A DNA stretch of 64,000 nt. Source: Thiotrichales bacterium. GTDB lineage: Bacteria; Pseudomonadota; Gammaproteobacteria; HK1. The notes under the pieces are model-generated. The model ran no database searches. It was not told the DNA's origin and saw only the letters and a list, made by a program, of their open reading frames with translations. Below, piece after piece: positions 50,292 to 60,800 of this stretch (the first letter of the stretch is position 1; every line of letters starts with the position of its first letter). The stretch spans positions 228,547-292,546 of the forward strand of contig JAPOSC010000065.1 of assembly GCA_026709935.1 (NCBI GenBank), written 5' to 3'. Made by a program: the position numbers and the translations under genes.

Positions 50292-52730
50292 TCAAGCCGG
50301 AGCGCCGGAGACCCCCCAACGCAGACAAAGCGCCTCGCGCAGTCCGGTGTATCGTTCGGTGGCCCGCCCCACCGCGGCCGCGACACTCTCTTCCGACCCG
50401 TACACCACCACCCGCCGGCGCGCCCGCGTGACCGCGGTGTAGAGAAGCTCGCGGGTCGCAACACGCGACTCGGCCGGACCCACCACCACCGCGACCTCGT
50501 CGTACTCCGAACCCTGGGCACGGTGCACGGTCACCGCGAAGAAGCTCTCGTGCGGCGGCAACCGGGCCGGCGCCACCAGCCGGGGCCGGCCTTCGGCGTC
50601 TTCCAGCTCCGCAAACCACACCCTGATGCGACCATCCGCATCGCGTACGACGATGCCGGTGTCGCCGTTCGAAAGTCCGGTGCGCGGGTCGTTGCGGGTG
50701 ACGAGGATCGGGCGCCCGGGGTAGAAGGCGTCGTCCGCCGGGACGAGTCCGAGGGCGCCGAGCCGCCGCTCCACCAGCCGGTTGAAGCGCTCGGCCCCGA
50801 ATGCTCCGACCCGATGCGCGCACAGGACCCGAAACGCCTGTAGCGGCCCGGAGCCGACGGCAGATCCGAACGTCGGCAGCGCCCCGGAGCCGACGGTGGG
50901 TCCGAACGCCGACCGCTCGTCATCGACGACGGGGCTCGGCTCCATCTCGATCGGCTCCATCTCGAATCGCGGGGGGCGGCGGAGACCAGCGTCGTGGTGG
51001 GCCTGCTCGCGAGCAGCCGGCTCCGACTGCATCGTCCGCAGCGCCGGTGCGAAGCGCTTGTCCGCGAACGCCGTCGCGAGTCGCTCGAACTGCCTCGCAT
51101 CGGCCAGGGGCCGAAGTTCCGTCGCGGTGTCCGCGGGGTCCAGAAGCGCTGCGACGGCGGCGCCCGCGTCACCACGAACCACCGCAGCAGCAAGGCGCCC
51201 GATGCCGCCGGCCTCGTCGAATCGCCAGTTGCGCACCAACGCCACCACGCAGGAGGCGAGCGGCGAGGATTCCGACGCCGTGGCGCCACCCTCCCCGCCC
51301 GCGCCGTCGGTATCAACACCGGACGCGGTCGGTGCCGCCACGCCGTGCCCTGCCCGGGCCACCCCGGCGCGAGTCCCCGCCCGGCAGACATCCGCGAACA
51401 CCGCGCCCGGTTGGACCGAGGCAAGCTGTGACGCATCGCCGAGCAGAACGAGTCGGGCGTGGCCGGGAAGGGCGGCGAGCACTCGCGCCATGAGGGTCAG
51501 GTCCACCATGGAGCTCTCGTCCAGAACGAGGGCGTCGATCGGCCGCCGATCCCGGGCCTGTCTGTGAAGCCATCGGTGCACGGTGGTCGCGTGCGCCTCG
51601 TACCCCGCCAGGGCCGGCAGGCGGGAGACCAGCGTCCGGTGGCGACCGCGGACCGCCTCCTGGAGTCGCGCCGCCGCCTTGCCGGTTGGCGCCGCGAGAA
51701 CAATCCGCTCCGGTGCGGCAAGCCGAAGTTCGATGAGAAGGGCGACGATCGCGGCCGCGATGGTGGTCTTGCCAGTGCCGGGACCGCCGGAGACGACGCA
51801 GAGCCGGCGGCATGCGGCGGTGCGCGCCGCCATCACGGCGCGATCGCCCGAGGCCGCGCCGGGGAAGAGCCGGTCGAGCCCGGCATCGAGTCCTTCCGGC
51901 CCGCGTACCGCGCCGTCATGCTCCGCCCCCCGCCGATGCGAACGGTCGCTATCGTCATCGGACCCGGTGCGAGCGCGAACGACGCCGACCCGCTCCTGCG
52001 CGTTTGCGCCCACATCAGGCCCGGCCGATTCCCGCCCCGGCGGGAGCGACGAACGAGCGCCGGCGCCGTCGTTCCCACGGAGGCGGGAATCCGGTGGCGG
52101 CCCTGCCGAGTGATCGTCCCGTCCGCTCCGTGACCGATCACGGGCGCTCTCCTCCGGACGCTCGTCCTGCGGTGGCTCTGCATCCCCGTCCTGCGGCACC
52201 GTCGCACCGGCAAGCCCCGTCGCAGCCGTCGCCGGCCCCGCCGCCCCCGCACCGGCAAGCCCCGTCGCCCCTGCAAGCCCGAGCAGGCCCATTGCGACAT
52301 CCGTTTCCGCCGCCCACAGCCGGTCGAGATAGAGTCGGCCCCTGCCATCGAGGACGAGCGGTCGGCGTTCCGCGTCTTCGGCTCGGGCCACCATCGGGCT
52401 CGCATCGAGCACCGCGATCCATGCGTCGAGATCGGGCAAGCGCACCCCGCCCGGCCGCGGCCAGTCGCGGCCCGCAATCTCGGGAAGCACGACGCAGGCG
52501 TGGCCGTCCCTGGTCCACGCACTCGCCAGCGCCGCCGCCAGCGCAAGCTCCGGCCCGTCGCTCCCGTCCAGATCCGAGATGAGCACCGCGAAGTGCCGAT
52601 CGATGGCGGCGAGATGACCCTGCTCCCGCAGAACGTCTAGCACCCCCGCTCCGGCGGTGGGCCGGAGAACGGCTCGGGGGCGGTCGCCCGACCGATCCCT
52701 GCCACCCGCAGGGGCCACCGATTGCGTCAT
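50292..52730 (-). CDS. recD: Exodeoxyribonuclease V alpha subunit, with insertions
   Basis: The 5'-3' helicase subunit of RecBCD. It has 812 residues, against 608 in E. coli. Helicase motifs are Walker A VSGGPGTGKTTI, AAPTGKAAARLQEA, the Walker B region DALVLDESSMVDLTLMARV, LLGDASQLASVQPGAVF and the C-terminal FFAVTVHRAQGSEYDEVAVV plus LLYTAVTRARRRVVVYG. The extra length is low-complexity sequence: about residues 148-285 (GLAGATGLAGAGAAG and onward, including a repeat element), about 480-505, and FGPTVGSGALPTFGSAVGSG repeats near 590-615. All lie outside the motifs. ATG 52730 overlaps the stop of a mini-ORF (ATGA). Confidence 0.95.
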   Translation of the reverse strand: MTQSVAPAGGRDRSGDRPRAVLRPTAGAGVLDVLREQGHLAAIDRHFAVLISDLDGSDGPELALAAALASAWTRDGHACVVLPEIAGRDWPRPGGVRLPDLDAWIAVLDASPMVARAEDAERRPLVLDGRGRLYLDRLWAAETDVAMGLLGLAGATGLAGAGAAGPATAATGLAGATVPQDGDAEPPQDERPEESARDRSRSGRDDHSAGPPPDSRLRGNDGAGARSSLPPGRESAGPDVGANAQERVGVVRARTGSDDDSDRSHRRGAEHDGAVRGPEGLDAGLDRLFPGAASGDRAVMAARTAACRRLCVVSGGPGTGKTTIAAAIVALLIELRLAAPERIVLAAPTGKAAARLQEAVRGRHRTLVSRLPALAGYEAHATTVHRWLHRQARDRRPIDALVLDESSMVDLTLMARVLAALPGHARLVLLGDASQLASVQPGAVFADVCRAGTRAGVARAGHGVAAPTASGVDTDGAGGEGGATASESSPLASCVVALVRNWRFDEAGGIGRLAAAVVRGDAGAAVAALLDPADTATELRPLADARQFERLATAFADKRFAPALRTMQSEPAAREQAHHDAGLRRPPRFEMEPIEMEPSPVVDDERSAFGPTVGSGALPTFGSAVGSGPLQAFRVLCAHRVGAFGAERFNRLVERRLGALGLVPADDAFYPGRPILVTRNDPRTGLSNGDTGIVVRDADGRIRVWFAELEDAEGRPRLVAPARLPPHESFFAVTVHRAQGSEYDEVAVVVGPAESRVATRELLYTAVTRARRRVVVYGSEESVAAAVGRATERYTGLREALCLRWGVSGAPA
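52027..52092. repeat. Palindromic element inside recD
   Basis: A 66-bp element with perfect 10-bp inverted ends, GATTCCCGCC and GGCGGGAATC. It is read in frame in recD (residues about 213-235), encoding PDSRLRGNDGAG and LPPGRESAG. The ends are the same as those of repeat family A, but the interior differs. Similar 'DSRLRGND' products arise from REP-like elements inserted in genes of other bacteria. Confidence 0.75.
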
Positions 52731-52855
52731 GCACCACCTCTGCGGAAACAGTTGTCGAGCGCACTCAGGCACTCAGCGGCGGACCCGGAAAGGACAGCTC
52801 GGAAACGGTCGCCCGTCCAGTCTCCACCACCCGCGGGAGCCACCGGTCCCGTCAT
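52727..52855 (-). CDS. Mini-ORF 1 between recB and recD (recD head, recB tail)
   Basis: A 42-codon frame made by the tandem duplication. It begins MTGPVAPAGGG, like the RecD N-terminus, and ends ECLSALDNCFRRGGA, like the RecB C-terminus. Its stop overlaps the recD ATG (ATGA at 52727-52730), and its own ATG overlaps the stop of mini-ORF 2. It is probably translated as ribosomes pass from recB to recD, but a function for the peptide is not indicated. Confidence 0.5.
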   Translation of the reverse strand: MTGPVAPAGGGDWTGDRFRAVLSGSAAECLSALDNCFRRGGA

Positions 52856-52980
52856 GCGCCCGCTCTCCGGAAACAGTTGTCGAGCGCATTCAGGCACTCG
52901 GCGGCGGACCCGGAAAGGACAGCTCGGAAACGGTCGCCCGTCCGGTCTCCACCACCCGCAAGAGCCGCCGGTCCCGTCAT
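52852..52980 (-). CDS. Mini-ORF 2 between recB and recD
   Basis: The second 42-codon frame of the same kind. It begins MTGPAALAGGG and ends ECLNALDNCFRRAGA. Its ATG overlaps the recB stop (ATGA at 52977-52980) and its stop overlaps the start of mini-ORF 1. The chain recB, mini-ORF 2, mini-ORF 1, recD is thus joined by three 4-bp overlaps. Confidence 0.5.
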   Translation of the reverse strand: MTGPAALAGGGDRTGDRFRAVLSGSAAECLNALDNCFRRAGA

Positions 52981-55900
52981 GCACCACCTCCCCGGAAGCA
53001 GTCATCGAGCGCGCGCAGGCACTCAGCGGCGGGCCGGTCGAAGTACACACCGCGGCGCAGGCCGGCCGTCGGTTCGATGCCGCGCACGAAGAGATAGAAC
53101 GCGCCCCCGACGTGGCGCTCGTACTCGTAGTCCGGAAGCCGCGTCGCAAGATACCGGTGCAGCGCGACGAGGTAGATGAGGGACTGGAGCGTGTAGCCAC
53201 CCGCATGCATCGATGCGGCGAGCGCCTCCGGCGCATAGTCGCCCGGCTCCGGGCCGAGCCAGTTCGACTTGTAGTCCACGACGTACCAGCGTTGCCCGTG
53301 CTCCACCACCAGATCGACATAGCCCCGCAGGAAGCCGTGGAGCGGCGGCCCGGATCGACCCGTCCCGCCTGCCCGGTTCGGCGCCGGGCCGACGAACGGA
53401 TCCGGATAGCCGTGCTCGACGAGCCGCGAGGCAAGCCGGCTGCGGTCGAGCCCCTCCACCGGGAAGTGGAACTCCAGTTCCACCAGCCGACGGTGCGGAT
53501 CGCCCAAGCGGAAGCCGTTGTTTCCGGCGGCGCGGCCGGCCCCGAGATCCGCGGTGACGATGGCCCGTTCCGAACCTGCGCCCCCTTCCGCTCCCTTCGT
53601 CAAAGACACTTCAGGCTGCGGATCGAACTTGGTTCCGAGGAACGACGCATCCGGCGAACCGCCGGTGGAATCCCGTCCTGACGGGAATGTCGGTGCGGGC
53701 GCTTGTCCATCACTCCCGCCGGAGCGTGATTCCATGACGGTCGAATGGCCGCGCTCCCGCTCCGCCCCTGACGCCGCCGTGTGAGATGGCTCCGTCATTC
53801 TCGCCGCTTCCGGCTCCCGGAGCCGGACCGCACGAGTGTTCTCGACCATGGCGCGCGCCACCGGCTTCCAGACACCGTCGATCCCGAAGTCCGCCAGCGC
53901 AGCGTCGCAGATCGCGTCGAGATCCGTCCGGTTCCCGGCGAGGTCGGGAGACTCGTCCAGTCGCTCGAAGATCCGGTGCAGGCAGCTCCCCGCGACCGGA
54001 CCCCTCGGGAACGTGAACGCGGTCCGTTCACCCGCCGCCGCCCCACCCATATCCCGGGGGTCGCCGGCAGCGCCCGCCGGGGCCTCGTGCTGGTCATGGT
54101 CCGGCCGGTCGATCTCGGCTTCATCGCGACTGGCCGGGGTTCGAGCTCCGGCGGCACCGGCCGGCGTCGCGGCTCCGGCCTCGGCCCACAGCGCAGAGAA
54201 GCTGGTCAGGCTGCGGATGCGCCGCAGCGGACGACGGAGTGCGCGCGCGGCGAGGGCCGGAAGCGGACCGTCGAGCCCCTCCGGTGGGCGGGCGGGGGAC
54301 GACTCGGGATCGAGCACAGACACCGCGACCGCCCCCGGCACCCGCCGCGCGAAGGCTTCCACCTCGCCGCGCCAGGCCCCGGCCTCCAGCCCGCGGAACC
54401 TGTCCGCCACGGCAGCGAGGGCAGCGATGGCGGCGTCGTTTCCCTCTGACTCCGTGAGCGGAGGCGGCCCGTCCACGGACTGGGGAGGGGTACTGGCGGC
54501 GTCGCCTCCCGCCGGCTCGGGGATCGGGGGCGGTCCGTCCATGGACTGGGGAGCGGTACTGGCGACGTCGCCTTCCGCTGGCTCCGTGATCAGGGGCTGC
54601 CCGTCCGCAGAGCGGAGGGCGGCACCAGCGACGCCCCCTCCCGCCGGCTCCGCGAGCGGAGGCTGCTCGTCCGTGGACCGGAGAGCGGCGCCAGCGGCGC
54701 CGCCCCCCTTCGGCTCCGTGATCGGGGACTGTCCGCCCGCGGACCGGTGGAGCAGCCACGCGAGCGGCGCATGCTCGGCCCCGCGCACCTGGCCCCACGC
54801 GACCACGCACCGGTACTTCGCCCGCGTGACCGCGACGTAGAAGAGCCGCACGGACTCGGCGAACTCCTCCAGCCGCTCCAGGGCCGCCGCCCGCTCGTCG
54901 GGCGCGAGGTCGATGATCTCCCGGTAATCCTCCGCCGCACCGCGGTGATGCACCGCGTCCACCGCATCGGAGCGCCGATCCGGCCCGCGCGCGTCCCATG
55001 CGAAAGGACAGAACACCACGGGAAATTCGAGCCCCTTGGAGCCGTGCACGGTGAGGATCCTGACGAGCCGCTCGTCGCTCTCGATGCGCAGCTTCGCCTC
55101 CTCGTCCCGGCCGTCCGGATCGGTCCGGCGGCGGTTGAGCCAGGCGGCAAGCTCGGACGTGGCGAGTCGGTCGCGCGTCTCCGCCGCCTGCAACAGTTCG
55201 GCGAGGTGCCGGTAGTTGGTGAGTCGGCGGGTACCGTCGGGGTGCCGCAGGAGGTGCTTCGCGCCCCCTTCCCCTTCGAGCAGGCGCAGCAGCAGGGAAC
55301 CGATGCCCCGCGATTCCCAGTGCGCGCGCCAGTCCTCGCGCTGCTGCGCCCAGGCGCTCCATGCCGGCTCGTCCTCTCCGAGCGCGTACAGCGCCGGCGC
55401 ATCGAGACCGAACAGATCGCCGGCGAGCGCTCCGCGCACCTGCGGCTCCCGCCCCGGATCGGCGAGCGCCCACAGGAGACGTTCGAGCTGCTCGGCCTCG
55501 CGGGTATGGAACACGCTGCCGTCGTCGATCTCGATACTGCGCACCCCGCGCTCGCGTAACGCCTCGGCCATCACGCGGCCCTGCTCGCGGGTGCGGACCA
55601 GGACCGCGAGGTCGGCGCCCGCAAGCGGCCGGTCCTCCACCACCGCTTCGCCACGCGCCGCGAGCACCAGCAGGCGGGCAATCTCGTCCGCCACCGCCCC
55701 CGCCACCACCGGCTCCACCTCCTTCTTCGCAAGCGCCTTGCCGTCACGCCCGCGGAGGAGAAGCTGGAATTCGAACGGGACGGGTGCGTCCTGACCCGCG
55801 ATCCGCAACGGATCGGGCGCTTCCCGGGCCGCCGCCACCGCGCGGTAGTCGATCCCGGCGGTAACGAACGGCGCCGCTCCCGAAAACAACGCGTTCACCG

Positions 55901-57884
55901 CCTCCACCAGCCGTGAGGTGGAACGCCAGTTGCGGTCGAGGTGCAGGCGTGCGGTCGCGGATCGTCGGGCCGCGAGATAGGCGAACACGTCGGCGCCGCG
56001 GAACCGGTAGATGGACTGCTTCGGATCGCCGACGACGATGAACGGCCCCCGGCGCGCGCGTTCGTCGCGGGTCGGCGCCTCCCCCGGCTCCGACTCCAAC
56101 CCTCGCGATCGCGTGTCATGTCCGGGCCACGCCGCATCGGGGTCGGATATTCCCCCGCGCTCCAGCTCCAACCCTCGCGGCCCCGTGACATGCGCGGGCG
56201 GCGCTGGATCGGGAGCGGATATCGCCTCGGGCTCAGATTTGGACGTCAACGCCCCCTGCGGGAACGGCGCCGCCGCAGGACGGTGTTCGCGCGAGAGGCC
56301 GCTCTCGGGCTCGAAGGACGAGGCGGCCGGCGACGGTCCGGGGTGCGCATAGATGCGGCTGAAGATTCGGGCCTGGACCGGGTCCGTATCCTGGTACTCG
56401 TCGATGAGCGCGCACGGCAGCTCGTGGCGGATCCGCGCCGCCAGACGCGCCCCGCCGGCGCTCCCGAGCGCGTGATCCAGCTCGATCGGCAGGTCGTCCC
56501 AGGCGAGGGTCCGATCGGTGCGCACCCGGCGGCGCACCGATTGACGGACCTCGGCCAGCGCCTCTGCGCGCGCCCATCGCAACCACTGGTCATACTCCGC
56601 ACGCAGCACGGCGGACGCGTCCTCCAGACGGTCGAACGCATCGAATAGCGGATGGTCGGGCACCGCGCCGCCCTTCCTGCAGGCGCGCGCGAGCTGCTCG
56701 CGACCGTAGCGGCGGGCCGCACCCTCCGCCGGCAGGCGGGGCCCGGCGGCGGAGAACAGGGCATCGAGCGCGTCGAGTTCGGCCTTCGAGCGCGCCATCC
56801 GATAGCGTTGGCGGTTGAGCCAGGGGCCTTCGAGGATCTCCGCGCGGAACGTGTCCCGCTCCGACTCCCACTGCGATCGCACCGCGTCGTACACGTCGCG
56901 CCAGGCGGCCTCGCACGCTTCCAGCCGCGACGCGGGCGGGTCGCCGCCGACAACTTCGGCACCGATCTTCGCGCGCCGGCTCGACACCCAACCGGCCAGA
57001 GCGCGGGGCAGGAACCCGCTCCCCACCGCATGGCGCATCAACAGCGCTGAGGACGGATACATGCGACGGCGCCAGAAGTCGCGCACCGCCGCCGCCACCA
57101 CCTCGCCGCCGTCGCCGCCGACCTCGCACCCGAAGGAGAGGCCGCTCTCGAAGGCGAGATCGGCGAGTACCCGCTGGCAGAAGCCGTGGATGGTGAACAC
57201 GTTGGCCCGGTCGATGTCGTGCATCGCGCCTTCCAGGCGCCGGGCCGCGAGGGCGAAGTCGATGTCCCCCGCCCGGCCTTCCCACGCCGCCAGAAGCTCG
57301 CGCGCCCGGGGGTCCACGGCAGGCGCAGGGGCTCCGCGGTCCGGGGACCCGGCAGGGTCCGGGGGTGCAACAGAGATTGGGAGACCGGCGGGATCGGGAA
57401 GACCAGCGGGGGCCGGCAAACCGGCAGAGCCCGGAAGATCGGCAGAGGCCGGGAGGCCGACGGGCGTCAGGTGGTCAGCCTGGTCCGGAGATCCGGCGGA
57501 GGATTCCCACCCCTGCGAAGCGACCGCCTCGCGCCGGCGCGCCCGGACCGCGTCCAGCAACATGGCGAGGACGCGTCGGATCCGATCCCGGAGCTCCGCG
57601 GTAGCGGCCCGGGTGAACGTGACCACGAGGATGCGGTCGATCGACCAGCCCTCCTCGATGATCAGGCGGGAGACAAGGGTGGTGAGGGCGTGGGTCTTGC
57701 CGGTGCCGGCGCTGGCCTCGATGAACGTCGTGCCGGCGCGGTCGAGCGGGAGGTCGAGCGGCGTAGGCTCCGACAGTGCCGGCTCGGGCGCGGACTCCGC
57801 GCTCGTCGCCGCGGCCCCGCCCGGGCCACGGAGCGACCCGGAAAGTCCAGAAGCCCGGGAGTCGTCTTGCCCGCCGGGGCTCAC
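52977..57884 (-). CDS. recB: Exodeoxyribonuclease V beta subunit, with insertions
   Basis: The 3'-5' helicase and nuclease subunit of RecBCD: 1635 residues, against 1180 in E. coli. Helicase motifs are Walker A IEASAGTGKTHALTTL, VVTFTRAATAELRDRI, motif II LIDEYQDTDPVQARIF, VVGDPKQSIYRFRGAD, ILTVHGSKGLEFPVVF and FYVAVTRAKYRCVVAW. The nuclease site is RGYVDLVVEHGQRWYVVDYKSNWLG. Insertions lie near residues 125-200 (GLPAPAGLPDPAGLP), about 95 residues between motif II and GDPKQS, five 22-residue repeats near 1040-1150, and about 70 residues near 1370-1440 that hold a palindromic element. GTG 57884 overlaps the recC stop. Confidence 0.95.
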   Translation of the reverse strand: MSPGGQDDSRASGLSGSLRGPGGAAATSAESAPEPALSEPTPLDLPLDRAGTTFIEASAGTGKTHALTTLVSRLIIEEGWSIDRILVVTFTRAATAELRDRIRRVLAMLLDAVRARRREAVASQGWESSAGSPDQADHLTPVGLPASADLPGSAGLPAPAGLPDPAGLPISVAPPDPAGSPDRGAPAPAVDPRARELLAAWEGRAGDIDFALAARRLEGAMHDIDRANVFTIHGFCQRVLADLAFESGLSFGCEVGGDGGEVVAAAVRDFWRRRMYPSSALLMRHAVGSGFLPRALAGWVSSRRAKIGAEVVGGDPPASRLEACEAAWRDVYDAVRSQWESERDTFRAEILEGPWLNRQRYRMARSKAELDALDALFSAAGPRLPAEGAARRYGREQLARACRKGGAVPDHPLFDAFDRLEDASAVLRAEYDQWLRWARAEALAEVRQSVRRRVRTDRTLAWDDLPIELDHALGSAGGARLAARIRHELPCALIDEYQDTDPVQARIFSRIYAHPGPSPAASSFEPESGLSREHRPAAAPFPQGALTSKSEPEAISAPDPAPPAHVTGPRGLELERGGISDPDAAWPGHDTRSRGLESEPGEAPTRDERARRGPFIVVGDPKQSIYRFRGADVFAYLAARRSATARLHLDRNWRSTSRLVEAVNALFSGAAPFVTAGIDYRAVAAAREAPDPLRIAGQDAPVPFEFQLLLRGRDGKALAKKEVEPVVAGAVADEIARLLVLAARGEAVVEDRPLAGADLAVLVRTREQGRVMAEALRERGVRSIEIDDGSVFHTREAEQLERLLWALADPGREPQVRGALAGDLFGLDAPALYALGEDEPAWSAWAQQREDWRAHWESRGIGSLLLRLLEGEGGAKHLLRHPDGTRRLTNYRHLAELLQAAETRDRLATSELAAWLNRRRTDPDGRDEEAKLRIESDERLVRILTVHGSKGLEFPVVFCPFAWDARGPDRRSDAVDAVHHRGAAEDYREIIDLAPDERAAALERLEEFAESVRLFYVAVTRAKYRCVVAWGQVRGAEHAPLAWLLHRSAGGQSPITEPKGGGAAGAALRSTDEQPPLAEPAGGGVAGAALRSADGQPLITEPAEGDVASTAPQSMDGPPPIPEPAGGDAASTPPQSVDGPPPLTESEGNDAAIAALAAVADRFRGLEAGAWRGEVEAFARRVPGAVAVSVLDPESSPARPPEGLDGPLPALAARALRRPLRRIRSLTSFSALWAEAGAATPAGAAGARTPASRDEAEIDRPDHDQHEAPAGAAGDPRDMGGAAAGERTAFTFPRGPVAGSCLHRIFERLDESPDLAGNRTDLDAICDAALADFGIDGVWKPVARAMVENTRAVRLREPEAARMTEPSHTAASGAERERGHSTVMESRSGGSDGQAPAPTFPSGRDSTGGSPDASFLGTKFDPQPEVSLTKGAEGGAGSERAIVTADLGAGRAAGNNGFRLGDPHRRLVELEFHFPVEGLDRSRLASRLVEHGYPDPFVGPAPNRAGGTGRSGPPLHGFLRGYVDLVVEHGQRWYVVDYKSNWLGPEPGDYAPEALAASMHAGGYTLQSLIYLVALHRYLATRLPDYEYERHVGGAFYLFVRGIEPTAGLRRGVYFDRPAAECLRALDDCFRGGGA
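53668..53733. repeat. Palindromic element inside recB
   Basis: Two palindromes lie close together: GGAATCCCGTCCTGACGGGA at 53668-53687 (AATCCCGTC pairing with GACGGGAAT when extended) and ATCACTCCCGCCGGAGCGTG at 53709 onward, ending TGATTCC. In the recB frame they give FPSGRDSTGG and MESRSGGSDG. The TTCCCG/CGGGAA ends link them to the element in recD and to repeat family A. Confidence 0.6.
54434..54740. repeat. 66-bp tandem repeat inside recB
   Basis: About five in-frame units of 66 bp encode a 22-residue repeat of the form EPAGGGVAGAALRSADGQPL plus two residues. Units differ at 10-30 percent of bases. The array separates the last helicase motif of RecB from its C-terminal linker and nuclease domain. 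Confidence 0.8.
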
Positions 57885-60800
57885 GGCTGCGCCCCCACGA
57901 GCGGGACGAGGAGCTGCTCCGCCAGATCCTCGAAGTCGTCACCGGTCAGGGGATCTCCGGACTCCCAGACCAGTGCGAGGTACGGATCGAGGCCCTCGCC
58001 CCGTGCGAACCGGTCGCCGTACCAGACGGAGGCGGCCTTCTCGCGGGCCGCCCCCGTCGAAGCATCGCCGTCGCCCTCCGCCCGGACGATCGCTTTCGCG
58101 TACGCGAACGAAGTCTCCGGAAAGAGCGGCAGCGGCGCCGACTGCCCCCGCCACCAGGCATCGAGCCACCGCCCGAGATGTTCGCGCGCATCTTCGGGGG
58201 GAGGGAATATCGCCGACTGCCACGACTTCCCGTCGCGCGAGCGCGAGACCACAACCGCCTCCAGCGGGCCGTATCCCGCCGCCGTCCACGCAAGCTGCCG
58301 CAGCCGGATCTCGATCCGGTCCCGAGCCCGCAGCTTCCCCAGCCGCCACCACACCATCGGGCCGAGCGGCGGTTCGGACGATGCCCGCCGACCCGGCACC
58401 TCATCGGCCGGCACCTCGTCGGCCGGCGCCCCGGCAGCCGGCGCGATCTGCTCGAACGTCCCCACGATGCGGAACTCGCCGAGCGTCAGATCGAGGGAAC
58501 GCAGCGGCGCCTGGAGCGCCTCCCGATACGGGGCCAACCGCGCTTCGAGCGGCTCCACCGCCTCGCGCACATCCTCGTGGACGATGCGCCCCAGCCCCGC
58601 CTGCGGCAGTCGCCCGCTGCCGTACAGGAGCGCCGCACCGCGCTCAGGCTCGACCCCCGCCCGCACCTGAGACCAGACGTCCGCTTGCAGGCGATGGCGC
58701 TCCAGGCCGTCGAGCTCGAACGGCTCCTCGTCCTCCAGCGTCAGGTCCTCCAGCTCCAGCCGCACCCCGAGCCGTTCGCGGAGGAAGTACCGGGTCGGGT
58801 GGGCGAAGAAGCTCGTCAGGTCGGCGAGGTCGACGTGGCGACGGGACGCGTCCGGCGCCGGCAGCTCGACGCCGGCGAACCGGGAGTTCGGCTCCTCATC
58901 GGCGGCGCGAGCGGCGCGCAGGACGTTCGCGGCTTCGCACATGCCGTGGGAGTAGCTGAAGAGATCCCGCGTCCCGGAGTCCGCATCGCCGGCCGCCTCG
59001 AAGTACCGCGGACTGAACGGCTGGAGCGGGTGGCGGACCTCCAACGGCGCGCCCGGAAACCGCCGGTCGAGATAGTCCTTCAGCTCATCCACCAGCACCG
59101 ACGGGGGGATCGGGGCGTCGTCGCGCAGACCTCGCCCGGCATAGGTCACGATGAAGCAGCGCCGGGCGGCGAGCAGCGCCTCCAGGAACGCGAACCGGTC
59201 CTCGTACCGGACGTCGCGGTCGCCGCGCCGCGCCCGCCCGGCCGCGACAACGTCGAACGACGGGGCCGACGGCGAGCGGGGAAACACGCCGTCGTTCATG
59301 CCGACGACGCACACTACCTCGGCCGGGAAGACCCGTCCGGCGCCGAGACTCGCGACGGTCACGCCGTCGGTGAGGCGCGCCGCCTCGCGAGCGGTGCCTT
59401 GCGTCCGCTCGCGCAGCGCGTCCACCACCACTTCGACGGGGATCGAAGATTCACCCGCCGCCGCTTCGTTCTCGAACTCCCGGATCAGCGTGCGCACCGC
59501 GCCCACCTCGTCGGCCAGCTCGCGGGCGATCGCTCCGCCCGCGGACCCGCGGGGGCGACGGCTCGGCCCACCGCGCTCAACCGGCTCCGATCCGTCGGCG
59601 AGAAAGTCGCGCACGAGCGCGCGAAGTTCGGCCGCCCAGTGCGCTGGCCGACGCCGGCCGGCAAGCCGGTGGCGAAGCCCGAGGACACCCTCGCAGTACG
59701 AGACGAAGCGGCCGAGCCGCTCGCCGTCCGTCCCCCCGACATCGAATGCGCCCCCCCCGGCCCGGCACGGCACGAGCCCGGCCACCGGCGCACCGACATC
59801 CGCCATCGCGTAGCCCAGCAGGAGCCGGCGCAAGCCGTGCCGCCAGGTGTGATCGGCGGTCGCGGGCAGACCTTCCTCGCCGCGATGCGCCTCGTCCACC
59901 CCCCAGCGGATGCCGGCTTCGCGCACCCATTCCCGGATGATGGCGACATCAGCGTCGCCGAAGCCGAATCGAGCCTGAATCGCCGGCGCCGCGAGCGGCG
60001 CGAGCACGGTCTCGGCGCCCTGTCGCGAGCCCGGCAACGACAGAAGATCGAGGAACGCGCGCATCGTGCGCGACTCCGCCGTCCGGGCGCGGGCGACATG
60101 GCACGGCACGCGCCCCGCCGCCGCGAAGACCGCCTCCACGGCGGGTCCGTAGACATCGAGGTCCGGCGCCAGGACCAGGACATCCGCCGGCTCCAGATCA
60201 GGGTGGGCTTCGAACACCGCGAGCAACCGGTCGTGCAGAACCTCGGCCTCGCGCACCGGGGAGTGGCACACATGGATCTGGATCGAATCGTCCGAAGTCA
60301 GTCCCGCCGCCCCTTCAACACGCGGGGGAGCCGGCGCTCCACTCGGTGCGCCAGCCGCCGGCGCGGTATCGGTCGTCTCCAGGATACGTCCTGACGGTGC
60401 TTCATCCGGTGCGCCGTCGGGGGCGCCAGCCGCCAGCGCGGCGTCGGCCGCTTTCGGAGTGCATCCCGATGATGCTTCAACTGGTACGTCGTCGGGCGCG
60501 CCTTCCGATACCTCATCCGAGCAATCCGCTTCACCCGCGAGACGCAGGTCGAGGATGTCGCGCTGCACCGCGGCGAGCCGGTGAGGGCCGGCGGGCACCA
60601 CGAAATACTCTTCCCATTCGGCGTCGTGAACCTCGACCAGGGCGTCGATGCTGTCGCGCCCCGCCCGTCCCCAGGCCGCGAGTAGCTCGTTGCCCTCGGT
60701 GAGGTAGCGGGCATTGGGGTCGGTGCCGCCGGCGCGGGAGTCGATCTCCCGCCTCGAATGGATGTCGCCCCAGTATTCGCGACAAGGGTTGAACACGAAG

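Larger units (their letters stand above)
52680..53040. repeat. 125-bp tandem triplication of the recB-recD junction
   Basis: Three copies of a 125-bp unit run through the recB 3' end and recD 5' end. Starts fall at exactly 125-bp spacing: 52980, 52855 and 52730 (the last is recD). Each unit contains a recD-like start, MT.xVAPAGG...GDR.RAVL, and a recB-like end, AAECL.ALDNCFR..GA followed by a stop. The middle parts read CGGAAACAGTTGTCGAGCGC and GGCGGACCCGGAAAGGACAG in two units. Confidence 0.88.
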
